Below the pieces are notes generated by a model. That model saw only the letters and a list, made by a program, of their open reading frames with translations, did no database searches and was not told the DNA's origin. This document shows positions 16,712-26,900 of a stretch of DNA of 64,000 nucleotides, piece after piece. The stretch is from Leptospira jelokensis. GTDB taxonomy: Bacteria > Spirochaetota > Leptospiria > Leptospirales > Leptospiraceae. The translations under genes and the position numbers were made by a program. How positions within the stretch are numbered: the stretch's first letter is position 1; each line of letters opens with the position of its first letter. The DNA is taken from positions 1 through 64,000 of the forward strand of contig NZ_RQGH01000039.1 of the NCBI RefSeq assembly GCF_004769635.1. Direction: 5' to 3'.

Positions 16712-18211
16712 ATGATTCGCATTCTAATTCCTATTTGTATTTTCATTTTACTTTCTTGCAAACCGGATCTGAATAACCCAAACGACCCAGCAAAATCAGA
16801 TTTTTGGATCCGTAACTTCATTCAATCCCTACTTTTAAATGACGGATGTCGAAACTTTTCAGCATGGGAAAGAAGGTATGGATCGGGTCTATATGCAACT
16901 TATGGAACTGATTTTCTTTTTTTACCGGATGGAGACATCATTGTCATTGGGGCAACAGAAGATCCAATTCTATCGGGCGTCACAGAAGGTATCACTGGAA
17001 ATTTCCAAGGTACACCTGGTGAGAGCTTAAATTTATTCCTATTACGACTATCCAGAAATAATGGAGATATCGTTTGGGTTGACTATTTAGGGCAAATGTA
17101 TAGCAACCTTAATTTCAATCCAAGGCTTAGCCGATTTGCAAATGGTGATCTTGCGATTAGTTTTATATCAACTGTCTCTGGACAGAATGTACCGGGTTTG
17201 TTATCTCCGAGAGAATCCAATCCGAATTCCATTTACGTAGGAAGGCATAGAACCGATGGCAGTCGGACTTGGTATACCTATTTAGACTCGGTTGATGTTG
17301 GTAATTTTTTAGTAACAGCAGTGGATGGCTTCGACCAAATCCATTTGTTTTTAGTGAATGAAGGATCCAATGGCCATACAGCATTTTCGGAATTACCTAC
17401 TCCGCAAAATTCGCCTCAAGGAAGTGAATCAGACACAGATATTTTATATGCAATTCTAGAAGGAAATGGACAAGGAAAACTACAAAAATATATCGCTAGT
17501 GATTACTATGATTTTCCAAATAATGCAACCTATTTAAATGGTTCAATATACTTGGGTGGGGTTTCAGCAGGCAGCATGAATGGGTACATCCATCCAACGA
17601 TTGGACAAACATTACCTTATATCATAAAAGTCAATCCGGAAGGAAACATAGAATATTTAGTTTATAATGGTAACCCGAGTGCAACTTACGGTGATAGCCG
17701 ACAACTTGTCGTTACTGAAACTTCAATTTTACAACTGATCACAACCAATAGTTCTTGGAGTTCTGTTGTTAAGGAAACAATGCAAAATGATACAGAACAT
17801 TATGCATTTGCACAATATGATCTAAATGGAAATTTACAATGGGTATCCTTTTTAGGATCATCCACCGGTGATGTAGAAATGTTTGAAGAACCACCAACGA
17901 TCTTTGAATCTAAATCTGGATTATGGAGGAATCGCTCTCGTATCCCAAATTTGTTTGATCGTTACAGTTCTGGATCCTCGGTTTCCACAGGAGATGGGTC
18001 TGGCGCATATCAAATTGCCGATGTGTACATCCAACCAAATACAGGTTTTTTTGAATCCATTCGATATACTTCTAACTTTTCTTCCCCCGAATCAAAACGG
18101 ACAGATCAAATGAAAGAATTATGTGCTGGGAAGGTTGGGTACATGGATCGGGTGTTCACTTCAACAGAAACCACTCCTACAAAATTAGGGTTCCAAACCT
18201 CAATCGAATGA
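16712..18211 (+). CDS. LNNPxDP-family lipoprotein, paralog 3
   Basis: The ATG at 16712 gives 499 residues; the in-frame TTG at 16703 adds nothing to the signal peptide. The lipobox LLSC is followed by KPDLNNPNDP. The overall order matches paralog 1 very closely: RRYGSGLYATYGTDF, NNGDIVWVDYLGQM, GRHRTDGSRTWYTYLDS, WVSFLGSSTGDVEM and ELCAGKVG near the C-terminus. The two conserved Cys (DGCRNF and ELCAGK) are retained. It is therefore closer to paralog 1 than to paralog 2, although it sits 6.6 kb away. Probably lipidated and propeller-like; function unknown. Confidence 0.75.
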   Translation: MIRILIPICIFILLSCKPDLNNPNDPAKSDFWIRNFIQSLLLNDGCRNFSAWERRYGSGLYATYGTDFLFLPDGDIIVIGATEDPILSGVTEGITGNFQGTPGESLNLFLLRLSRNNGDIVWVDYLGQMYSNLNFNPRLSRFANGDLAISFISTVSGQNVPGLLSPRESNPNSIYVGRHRTDGSRTWYTYLDSVDVGNFLVTAVDGFDQIHLFLVNEGSNGHTAFSELPTPQNSPQGSESDTDILYAILEGNGQGKLQKYIASDYYDFPNNATYLNGSIYLGGVSAGSMNGYIHPTIGQTLPYIIKVNPEGNIEYLVYNGNPSATYGDSRQLVVTETSILQLITTNSSWSSVVKETMQNDTEHYAFAQYDLNGNLQWVSFLGSSTGDVEMFEEPPTIFESKSGLWRNRSRIPNLFDRYSSGSSVSTGDGSGAYQIADVYIQPNTGFFESIRYTSNFSSPESKRTDQMKELCAGKVGYMDRVFTSTETTPTKLGFQTSIE

Positions 18212-18230
18212 TTTCAATTCATCTTAAGAA

Positions 18231-18641
18231 CTAAGGGCATCGTTCGATGTTTTTTAGTTCTTCATAGAGCCACACGGAACTAAGCACTTCTTTTCCATTC
18301 CGATAACGGATCTTATATGGTGTTCCTGATAAAAAGGATTTGGTCGCAATTTTTTCAATAAACAGTTTTGCCGTCCAATCCTTTGGATCTGGAGCAAAAA
18401 AAGAGGTTTTGGCTTCTTTCAATTTATATCGTAAGTGGTTCTCGGCCTCTTTTGATTCGTGTAGTTCTCCGTTGCGGATAAAACTTCCTTCAAAGTTTCC
18501 AATTTTTTTCAATAAGATTTCGATTTTACGGTCTTCCGATATTGGCTCACAAGATTTCGATTGTGATAAAAGGGAATGGAAGCAAATCATAAAAATGAAA
18601 GATGAGATGAGTAGTTTTTTTGTTTTTGGGAAAAACTTCAT
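18231..18641 (-). CDS. Small exported protein resembling DUF5329
   Basis: The 136-residue product has a signal peptide (to about residue 27, LLSQS). The mature part carries EILLKKIGNFEGSFIRNG, EAENHLRYKL, LFIEKIATKSFLSGTPYKIR and a C-terminal SVWLYEELKNI. This order (FIRNG, HL.KL, FI...SSGxPY, WL..L) matches what I recall of the DUF5329 family of small periplasmic proteins. Its function is unknown. The gene ends 19 bases from the end of LNNPxDP paralog 3 (convergent) and follows the SRAP gene by 44 bases on the same strand. Confidence 0.65.
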   Translation of the reverse strand: MKFFPKTKKLLISSFIFMICFHSLLSQSKSCEPISEDRKIEILLKKIGNFEGSFIRNGELHESKEAENHLRYKLKEAKTSFFAPDPKDWTAKLFIEKIATKSFLSGTPYKIRYRNGKEVLSSVWLYEELKNIERCP

Positions 18642-18685
18642 ATGTTTGATTTCAATGTAATGAAAAGGTCTGATCCTTCAACCAA

Positions 18686-19363
18686 TTAAAATAACATTGG
18701 TTCTGGCGATTCTGGTTCTGCATTTAAAAATTCGTTTGGATATGTTTGGATTAATTTTATTATATTTGATTCCTCGGACAGTTTTGGATCTAACCAACTT
18801 TCCCAGCTATCTTCCGTTAGATGAACCGGTTGTCGTCCTTGATTTCCACCAGAATTATGAATCTCTTTCATTAAAGAGTTTCCTTCTTGTGTGATGATAC
18901 TAAACCAATAGGTTTTGGTTTTTTGGTTTGGAATCATACCGTAAATTCCCGCAAAACAAAAACTTTCACCAGATGCGGGAGATATTTTGTATTTTATTTT
19001 TGTACCTTTTTCGGATTTCCATTCATTAAAAAATGATGCGGGGATGATACATCGGTTCGATTTTGCGGCTACTGACCAGAATGGCGTTGCAAACAAACGT
19101 TCGACTCTGGTGTTAAAGATGGGTTTTGGAGACCATTCTGGTTGGATCCCCCATTGCATTGGCTCGAGTAAATTCCACTCACCCTTTTCTTCGGAATGAA
19201 TGACAGGTGCAAACGAACTAGGATAAAATTCAAAATTGGGGACATTACGAAAGGATTCTTCCACTTTTTGGATATCAAAAACTCTGGTTCCTTGGATCAA
19301 ACGAATCCATTTCTCAGTTCCATCTTTTAATTTGATGATGGTATACCCAAACCGTCCACACAC
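18686..19363 (-). CDS. SOS response-associated peptidase family (SRAP, YedK/HMCES-like)
   Basis: The 225-residue protein starts with MCGRFGY. Cys2 is the catalytic residue that becomes the N-terminus after Met removal and crosslinks to abasic sites in single-stranded DNA, which fixes the GTG at 19363 as the true start. Other signatures are FNTRVERL, RCIIPASFFNEW (with the conserved Asn/Glu region), FCFAGIYG and a C-terminal EIHNSGGNQGRQPVHL. That last motif corresponds to the usual IH..RMPV block but carries a few extra residues between His and Arg. Expected role: shielding of abasic sites at replication forks. Fold assignment is firm. Confidence 0.93.
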   Translation of the reverse strand: MCGRFGYTIIKLKDGTEKWIRLIQGTRVFDIQKVEESFRNVPNFEFYPSSFAPVIHSEEKGEWNLLEPMQWGIQPEWSPKPIFNTRVERLFATPFWSVAAKSNRCIIPASFFNEWKSEKGTKIKYKISPASGESFCFAGIYGMIPNQKTKTYWFSIITQEGNSLMKEIHNSGGNQGRQPVHLTEDSWESWLDPKLSEESNIIKLIQTYPNEFLNAEPESPEPMLF

Positions 19364-19434
19364 AATGATTCAATGGAACCAATGATGAAAAATTTGCAAC
19401 CAAAGAATTTAAACTTAGATCAAATTGGAATTTC

Positions 19435-19472
19435 TGACTTGAAGTCACCCCAAATTGACCTAAGGTCAATTT
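19435..19472. promoter_or_regulatory. Two tandem palindromes upstream of the TetR gene
   Basis: TGACTT-G-AAGTCA (19435-19447) and the longer AAATTGACCT-A-AGGTCAATTT (19452-19472) are perfect palindromes, each with a one-base centre. The centres (19441 and 19462) are 21 bases apart, two helical turns. Both fit TGACnTnAnGTCA. They lie 46-84 bases before the ATG of the TetR regulator at 19519 and are probable operators for it. Confidence 0.65.
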
Positions 19473-19518
19473 CTATTTTTTTCTAGCATAAAATTTGGAA
19501 GATTCGTAACTTGGAAGT

Positions 19519-20190
19519 ATGAGTCGTGCACAAGTTTTAGAACGTTCCCCGAAGAAGAGAGCCGTTTTAGAAAAAGACAAACTATCCAAACGTACGTCCA
19601 TCATACAAGCTGCGGCTTCCATCCTGCAAAAAAAAGATTGGTCAGAACTTTCTATGGATGAAGTTGCCAAACGTGCAAAAATTGCAAAAGGCACTTTATA
19701 TCTATACTTCCCAACCAAAGAAGATTTATGTTTACGAATCCACAGTGCCGATTATGAATCTTGGTTTTTAGACCTAAACGAATTTCTAAATACTTGTTCA
19801 CAACTCGATGCTAAAAAATTTTCCAATTGGTTTGTCCAATCCATGGACCGACACACAAGATTTTTAAAACTTTTACCCATTGTTCCAACGATTTTAGAAA
19901 AAAATGCAAGTATCCAAACCATCAGAGAATTCAAAACAAATATCAAATTACAAATCAGTAATGTATTACCTCAATTGATTCGATTTTTTCCTTTTTTTAG
20001 CGAACAATCTGGATTTCTTTTTTTAATGCAATGCCATGCATTGGCAGTGGGTTCTTGGTCCCATGGTTTTCCGTCTAACCAAGTGAGAGAAGCAGTCAAA
20101 GATACAGATTTAGAATTATTTGTTTTGGATTATAAAAGTTTTTTGGAAACATCAATCTTACATTTATTAAAAGGACACTCCACTACTTAA
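19519..20190 (+). CDS. TetR/AcrR family transcriptional regulator
   Basis: The 223-residue protein has an N-terminal basic tail and then the TetR DNA-binding domain at about residues 25-70: IIQAAASILQKKDWSELSMDEVAKRAKIAKGTLYLYFPTKEDL, with the recognition helix in GTLYLYFP. The C-terminal ligand domain is helical and unassigned. It is divergent from the SRAP gene, with a 155-base gap holding two tandem palindromes that are probable operator sites. The convergent sulfatase gene ends 6 bases after its stop. The target genes are unknown; autoregulation is likely from the operator position. Confidence 0.92.
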   Translation: MSRAQVLERSPKKRAVLEKDKLSKRTSIIQAAASILQKKDWSELSMDEVAKRAKIAKGTLYLYFPTKEDLCLRIHSADYESWFLDLNEFLNTCSQLDAKKFSNWFVQSMDRHTRFLKLLPIVPTILEKNASIQTIREFKTNIKLQISNVLPQLIRFFPFFSEQSGFLFLMQCHALAVGSWSHGFPSNQVREAVKDTDLELFVLDYKSFLETSILHLLKGHSTT

Positions 20191-20196
20191 TTAAGT

Positions 20197-21834
20197 TCAT
20201 TTGAACATCATGTTAAGCAAAGTGTTTTTCTTTTTTTGGTTTGTAATTGCATTACGACCAGAGTCATCCAAATCCATTTCATACAAAATGCCAACGTCAT
20301 TGTGAAAAATGTATTTTTTTCCGTCAAAAATCAGTCCTCTCTGGATTTCGGAATTCCAGGTTTTGCATTGTAATTGTAGTTTGTATTCATCGGAAAAAAA
20401 TTTATTTGTTTCTGTAATCTTGTTTTTTCCTTTTGAAAGTAAGGCAACCATTGTATCTTTAAAATGGATGGAAGAACCCAAATTCGGTACATACAATTCA
20501 TCTTTTTTAAGAAAATAAAATAAAAAGGGAACATCAATTTCTTGATTGTATAATGAATAATTATGAATCTGCGCCCCTTCTTCACCAAAACTTTCTCCGT
20601 GATCCGAAGTGATGATGAGTAAGGTTTCCGCTTCAAACTTAGATTTAAGTTCTCCAATGATTGCATCAATGAGTTTGGTATTTTCCATCAATGCATTTTG
20701 ATGGCGGACCAACTTAGAAGGAGATTTGTTTTCCTTAGATACAACAAAATATGGACTATGTGTTTGGCTGAGTCCGATAAATAAAAAGAATGGGAACTTA
20801 TCCTTAGGAAAGTATTTTAAATGAGATAAAATTACATTATCATCCATCCCCCAACTAAACGTTGTAAATTGGTCTTTGTATTCCAATTCAAATTTTGTTT
20901 TATCCCAAACGGAATTAAAAATCTTCGGAAAAAACTGTTCCATGCCTTCAAAGTAAATCGATTGGGTGTACCACATCTCAGTTTTATATTGGTGTGAATT
21001 TTTGAGGTACTTTGGCAAATTAAAATCTAAATCCATGTTTTCGGATTCAATCCTTGTACTACCAAGCCCTGGATCCCCAGTCATCCAAGTGTATAAACTT
21101 TTTGATGTGTGAGGCATCGGGATAAAAAAATGATAGCCATTTAACTTAGAATAATCGATATATCTTGATTTTTGTTCTAAGATATGTTTTCTCGAGACAC
21201 CTTCCAAAACTACCATTACGATATTTGTATTTTCAGGGATATGATCCAAGTTATGATTAACATTTTGGTTTCGCACGGAAGCCCGAGGTAAATCACCTTC
21301 TGTTTCTCGCTGTAATGGTGTTGTCCATACGATCAAAAAATAAATCAATATAGCCAATCCAAAGCCGATATGGCTTTTCAGAATTCTAGTCACATGATTT
21401 GCCAAAAGGATCAGGAAAGGGAAATAATGAACCAATTGCCAAAGTGCAATAAAAGAAACTGAGTCAAATAAAATATCTTTACTTTGTAAAATGGCATAGG
21501 TTACCAATGAAAAACGAATTTCCGTTTGGAAAATCCATTGGTAGTTCAAACTGAAAACCAAGAGACAAAAAAAGATCATCTTTATGATGGCAAGTATGTT
21601 TGACTGATGATTTTCTTTTGAATGGAACCAATACTCTGTTAAACAATAAGAAACAAAAAGGAAATTGATAAAATTCGAATGGTAAAATACCCAGGATTTC
21701 CAAATCCATTCTCCAGGAAAATGGAATAGATAGAGAACCAATGCAAACTGAAGTAATCTAAAATTTGGGGAAAGTATTTTTGTTTTTAAATCATTTAACT
21801 TCAAATTGGACACTTGCTTTTTTTTGAATGCCAT
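20197..21834 (-). CDS. Membrane sulfatase-fold enzyme (LtaS/EptA-like)
   Basis: The 545-residue protein has about five N-terminal membrane segments (to about residue 175), then a periplasmic alkaline-phosphatase-superfamily domain. Metal-site candidates are Glu in VVLEGVS and Asp-His in ITSDHGESFGEEG. PHTSKS offers a Thr/Ser nucleophile, as in phosphoethanolamine and phosphoglycerol transferases rather than Cys-type sulfatases. The ATG at 21834 overlaps the end of pbpC by 44 bases, so it is the third gene of the A2M-pbpC operon. It probably modifies an envelope polymer or lipid; donor and acceptor are unknown. Confidence 0.82.
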   Translation of the reverse strand: MAFKKKQVSNLKLNDLKTKILSPNFRLLQFALVLYLFHFPGEWIWKSWVFYHSNFINFLFVSYCLTEYWFHSKENHQSNILAIIKMIFFCLLVFSLNYQWIFQTEIRFSLVTYAILQSKDILFDSVSFIALWQLVHYFPFLILLANHVTRILKSHIGFGLAILIYFLIVWTTPLQRETEGDLPRASVRNQNVNHNLDHIPENTNIVMVVLEGVSRKHILEQKSRYIDYSKLNGYHFFIPMPHTSKSLYTWMTGDPGLGSTRIESENMDLDFNLPKYLKNSHQYKTEMWYTQSIYFEGMEQFFPKIFNSVWDKTKFELEYKDQFTTFSWGMDDNVILSHLKYFPKDKFPFFLFIGLSQTHSPYFVVSKENKSPSKLVRHQNALMENTKLIDAIIGELKSKFEAETLLIITSDHGESFGEEGAQIHNYSLYNQEIDVPFLFYFLKKDELYVPNLGSSIHFKDTMVALLSKGKNKITETNKFFSDEYKLQLQCKTWNSEIQRGLIFDGKKYIFHNDVGILYEMDLDDSGRNAITNQKKKNTLLNMMFK

Positions 21835-23980
21835 CAAATAATTCTAATCTTTGTATTCCTCTTTGGATGGATACACTTGCCTCTCCATTACTGGAAATAC
21901 GAATCTCTTCTTTTTGATTCCAAAGTAGTTTTGGTTCCTTTAGGCTTTGGATTTCTCTGATCCGAATCGGAATATTTTGTTTTTCCTTGGCATGACTTGG
22001 ATGGTATAAATACACCTGACCATTGGCTGGATATACAAAACCAACTCCAATCACAGTAGATTCTCCACCATTTTGGTGTTTGTTGCAAATTTCAGGTGTA
22101 ATCATTTCCTTTCGCACTCGAAGTGCAATGGATGGACATTTATCTGTTGCCGACTTGCCTGTTAATTTACAAAAATTTCGAACTTCTGTAAACTTAGGAG
22201 TATAATTCATTTTGAATTTATCATTCATGAACAACCGAAAGACATTTTGTACGATCCTTCCTGCTCCAAACGAACCTGAAACATCCATTGTTTTTTCACC
22301 AGAAAAATTTCCCACCCATGCTGCCACTACGTAACGATCATTGAATCCAATCGTCCAAGAATTTCGAAAGTCTTTCGATGTACCTGTTTTAATGGAAACG
22401 GGAAATGGAAAGTTTAAATAACTGCGCCTACCAAATGCCCTTTGTCTGAGTTTGGAATCACTTAAAACAAATTTGATTTCTTCCGCAGTTTCTTCTGAAA
22501 ACAAACGTTTTGAATCACCATAATAATAGGGAGTATCTTTGATATAACCTAATCGTATCTTTGGTAGGACACCACCTAACAAAAATGACCCATACATTCT
22601 AGAAAGTTGAAACAAACTTGCACCTCCTGTTCCGAGAGCAAGTCCTGGGCCATAAAAACTTGGTGATTCTTTTAAATGATGAAACCCAGCGGAAAGTAAA
22701 AATTGATAGAAACTAGGAACACCAATTTTTTGGATTGTGGTCACTGCCGGAATATTTCTAGAATTTCCTAATGCTTCCGCCAAGGTGATATCTCCCCAAT
22801 ACCTGAGATCTGCATTCCTTGGTAAATAGTTGCCACCTAGTCCAATGGGAAATGAATATTTTTCATCGGAAAAAATTGAATTTATCGTATAAAAATTTTT
22901 GTCGATAGCATACGCATATAACAATGGTTTTAGTGTACTTCCTGCATCTCGAAATGCAAGTGTACCATTCACCATTCCATTTCCTTCTTCAAAAAAGTTT
23001 TTTGAACCAATCATTGCCACCAAGGATAATTCATCGGTTTGGTTTCCAGTCCTTTCCAATACCAATGCAGATGCATTACTCACATTCCAGCGTCGTAATC
23101 CATCTAATTCTGAATTTACGATGGAATGGACTTCTGCATTTAATTCCGAAGAAACAGTGGATACAAATTCTTCCTCAGGTAACACTTTTAGATTACGAAT
23201 CCAATTGAGAAAATGTTGGTTTTCACCTTTCCATTTTAAATTGCCTTCCTCAGGACTTTCTTTTTGAAATTCTAAACTCAAAGTTTTAGGATTCTTTAAG
23301 TATGGTATTTGATAGGGAATTTTTTCTCTTAATTGGTTGTATCGAAATTCAACTTCTGCATCGGAAGAAAAATTCTTTCGTATCAATACTGTTAAATAAA
23401 CGGTTTCTTCTATGGATAAAAATCGGATGTGTTTGCCAAATAATTGTAAGGATGCAGATGGGAATCCAACCAAATTCGAATGTAAAGAAACAGAATTGAG
23501 ATACGCCTCTAAAATTTCATCCTTCGTCATCCATATCTCAAACCGAATGGCAGTGATGAACTCAAAAACTTTTCTGACTGCCAATGGATAGTTTCTTATT
23601 TCTGGATACACAACACGTGCCAATTGCATCGTGATGGTAGAACCTCCACCTCGTTTCTGTTTCGTAAATAAATAGGAATAAACAGAGTTGGATAATGCTA
23701 AAAAATCAATTCCATGGTGGGACAAAAACCGTTTGTCTTCTGCAATGATAACAATATTCGAAACAAAATCAGGGTACTCACGTAAAGATTCCCAATCTTG
23801 TTTTGTTTGTGAATCATTGAACGACCGACCAATTACTTTTTTTTCTTTGGTCAAAATCCGAGTTGTGATTTGTTTTTTAAATAGAGCCTTATCGATTGGT
23901 TTAAATGAAAAACCTATCCCTAACAATAAAATCGTTGTTAAGGATAGTATTTTGATTGTGAATGAAGAGATCCAATTCAC
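21791..23980 (-). CDS. pbpC: Penicillin-binding protein 1C (glycosyltransferase/transpeptidase)
   Basis: The 729-residue bifunctional peptidoglycan synthase has one N-terminal membrane anchor (about 5-25). The GT51 domain follows, with Glu81 in AEDKRFLSHHG and GGGSTITMQLAR at 111-122. The transpeptidase domain has Ser348 in GSTLKP, SRN in ALGNSRN and KTG in IKTGTSKD. A C-terminal domain typical of PBP1C closes the protein. The start is GTG at 23980, overlapping the A2M stop as GTGA, so translation is coupled. PBP1C next to alpha-2-macroglobulin is a known bacterial pairing (pbpC and yfhM in E. coli), thought to repair walls and trap attacking proteases. Confidence 0.95.
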   Translation of the reverse strand: MNWISSFTIKILSLTTILLLGIGFSFKPIDKALFKKQITTRILTKEKKVIGRSFNDSQTKQDWESLREYPDFVSNIVIIAEDKRFLSHHGIDFLALSNSVYSYLFTKQKRGGGSTITMQLARVVYPEIRNYPLAVRKVFEFITAIRFEIWMTKDEILEAYLNSVSLHSNLVGFPSASLQLFGKHIRFLSIEETVYLTVLIRKNFSSDAEVEFRYNQLREKIPYQIPYLKNPKTLSLEFQKESPEEGNLKWKGENQHFLNWIRNLKVLPEEEFVSTVSSELNAEVHSIVNSELDGLRRWNVSNASALVLERTGNQTDELSLVAMIGSKNFFEEGNGMVNGTLAFRDAGSTLKPLLYAYAIDKNFYTINSIFSDEKYSFPIGLGGNYLPRNADLRYWGDITLAEALGNSRNIPAVTTIQKIGVPSFYQFLLSAGFHHLKESPSFYGPGLALGTGGASLFQLSRMYGSFLLGGVLPKIRLGYIKDTPYYYGDSKRLFSEETAEEIKFVLSDSKLRQRAFGRRSYLNFPFPVSIKTGTSKDFRNSWTIGFNDRYVVAAWVGNFSGEKTMDVSGSFGAGRIVQNVFRLFMNDKFKMNYTPKFTEVRNFCKLTGKSATDKCPSIALRVRKEMITPEICNKHQNGGESTVIGVGFVYPANGQVYLYHPSHAKEKQNIPIRIREIQSLKEPKLLWNQKEEIRISSNGEASVSIQRGIQRLELFDGIQKKASVQFEVK

Positions 23981-26900
23981 TCCACTTTCACTCTCACCGA
24001 ACTAGTATTCCCAAAAAACTGTGGATGATACATCAAAAAAGTTTTGGATGCTGGCATCACTGCATTTCCTTTTGCAACAGGACGAATGATGTATTTGTAT
24101 TCCGTTTCTCCTTTGCCAAGATAATCATCGGAAAAAATCACCCGATCATCACGGTATTCTGTATATTGACCATAGTATGATTCAGATTCACTGACTTCAG
24201 TGTCTTCGGCATCTGACTGTTTTTCGGTCAAAAAGGAAGTGTTAACAATTTCCGTATTACTTGGCAATGGATCAACAACCAATACAAATGCTTGGTCTTT
24301 TTGGCTCATCACTTTCACCTTGATGAGGTAAGTTGATCCCCTTTGTAAATTACTTACTTCTTTGAGAATAGGATTTCCATCGCTATCGCGACCGTCAATT
24401 CGATACATCGTCTTTTTGATCTCAAGTCCATTGAACCTTTGTTGGGTGGTATCCTTAACAGGGACGTATGCAAGTCTTGTTTGGAAATATAATCGACCTT
24501 CCGAACTAGTTCGTTTAAAGAAAATGGGACGTCCAGAAACATCCTTTCCATCAAACAATCGATCGAAGGTAATTTCTTCTTTGTAAATGGAATCGGAGGT
24601 AGGAGAAAAAGATTCATCTATAATAGTTTTTTCACCAAACACAACTTGTCCTTCAGTCTCACTGGTCGTGGCCTCAAATCGGTTTCGATATTCCGATAAA
24701 GCAAGTGCGATGGTTCCAACACTATGACTATCCGCCCAATAAGATTTATATTGGTCCATCATGATTGCTTTTACCAACTGAACCATTTTTGGATTTTTAC
24801 TGTCAACGCGGAGCATAAGACGTAAATAATTTCCAAGAACAGAGGAAGTATTGTAATACGAATAATAATAATTTTCGTTTGGATTCTTTTTCATCGGTTT
24901 TACAATAAAAAGTTCCTTATCATATTGGATGTAACTGATAAAGTCTTCATACAACTTTTTAAATGTAGGATTAGATTGGTAAGAATCAATTTTGTTTTTG
25001 TCGGCAAAGGCTATCAAAAATATCCCTCGCGATTTTGGATTCAATTCGTCGAAATGATCGATTAAGGTTTTCTCAAGTGAGGAAACATCTTTGTTCTCTT
25101 TAGAAAATACTGAATAAATCAAACTTAATGTTTGATAAGAATCTACAGAGGTTTCTGTAGGTGATTTTACATAGGATTCCAAATACTTAAGGGCTGTTTG
25201 AAATGCGGATGCATTGGAACGTTTTCCTTTTTCTTTTCCAATTTGCATCACAGAAGCCACATATGCTGTTAGATACGGATAACCAGATCGGCTATAACTT
25301 TTCCATAATCGAAAACTTCCTTCTGAAGTTTGGAACTCAGACATTTCATCCAAAAACAATTTTTCGATTTGATTAAAATCATAAGAATCTTTGGCAGGTG
25401 CTTTATATTGGAACTCTCTTAAAAGTTCACCTGAACTCAAAGACAGAAGATAGGCAGATGTTCGTTGTTCCATACAAAAATATGGATTGGACTCATAAAA
25501 ATCAAATGCGTTTTTGAGAGCTGTCAATGCTGTCCCTGAAATACGTATGTCCAAAGATCCTTTGTTTAATAACATTGAATCCTTTTTTGGGAATGCAATT
25601 GTTGTTTTAAATTCCGAATCCGTATATCCTGAAAACTGAACGGAAGTTATAGGATCAAATTCTTTGATTGGAAGTGTGATGATAAGTGAATCTGATAAAT
25701 CTGCTTTCTTAAAATTTGGGAAATTAGATTCGTTTTCAGGTTCCACCGATACTTGATAACTCAGTTGGATGTCTTCGTTAGGTTTGTTTTGTTTGAGTTT
25801 GATAAATTGAGTTTCTGAAATTTGAAATGTTCTCAGAACTTCCTTTGTTTGCCCAGCAGAAAGTTCGATAGATTGCCATCCTTTCTCTTCTGGCAAAAAC
25901 TTGGATTCTATTTTATATCGGAACTTCCCATTGATTTTTGTGTTATTGGTGATACTTCCACCTAATTCAAGGCTATCACCCACACGGATGAAACGAGCAA
26001 CAGTTTTTTGTAAGACTAAATTCTTTTTTACCAAAAATTCAGAATTTGAAACACCATACTTTCCATTTGCAGACGAAGCTACCATTACCCTAAATGTTGT
26101 TAGGTTGTCTGGCAAAGTAAAACTTAGGTTTGCTTCGCCACTGCTGTCGGCGATTACTGTTGGATTCCAATAAGCAGTTAATCTAAAATCTTTTCTTGCA
26201 CCAGATTCTGATTCAGCAGCGAAACCTCCCCCTGAATCTTCACCATAATCACCACCGGGACTGTCTCCCTTATTTTCATATAAATAATGTTTGATGATCA
26301 TACTTCTTAGTTCAAAAGTTTTAATGATGTTGTACCAATATTGATAGAAAATTTGGATTGGTGATTGATAAGAATAACCAACCAAATCCAAAACGCCTCG
26401 ATCTGCCACAGAAACCGTAAGTTCTGCACCTGGTGCAGTTTTAATCGCCAACTTCACTTGTTCTCTCGGTTGGTATTCCATTTTGTCTGTGTTGACTACG
26501 ACTGGTGCTATTTTTGAGCCGAGTTCAACTTTTAAGGTCACAGAACCTGTTTTTGCCTTTGGAGCGCCTAAGTCCTGTTCGTTGAATTCCCTGATATCAT
26601 CAGCGGATAATCCTTCTGGTACAGGCATACGTCCAGATAGTAAAACAACATTGACGTCCACATTTGGAAGGTAATCGTTTTCGATTGGAATTTCAATTGG
26701 AGCGCTATTCCCTTTCATGAGAAAGGATTTTTGGAAGTATACGGAATCTCTTTCTACCGTAACAATGACACGTGCATTTTGTAATGGAGACTTAATTAGG
26801 ATTTTTGCTTTGTCTCCAATTTTGTATTCTTTTTTGTCAGAACGCAACTCGATGGAATCATCTCCACGAAAATCCCAAGTATAATATGATTCTTTTTCAT

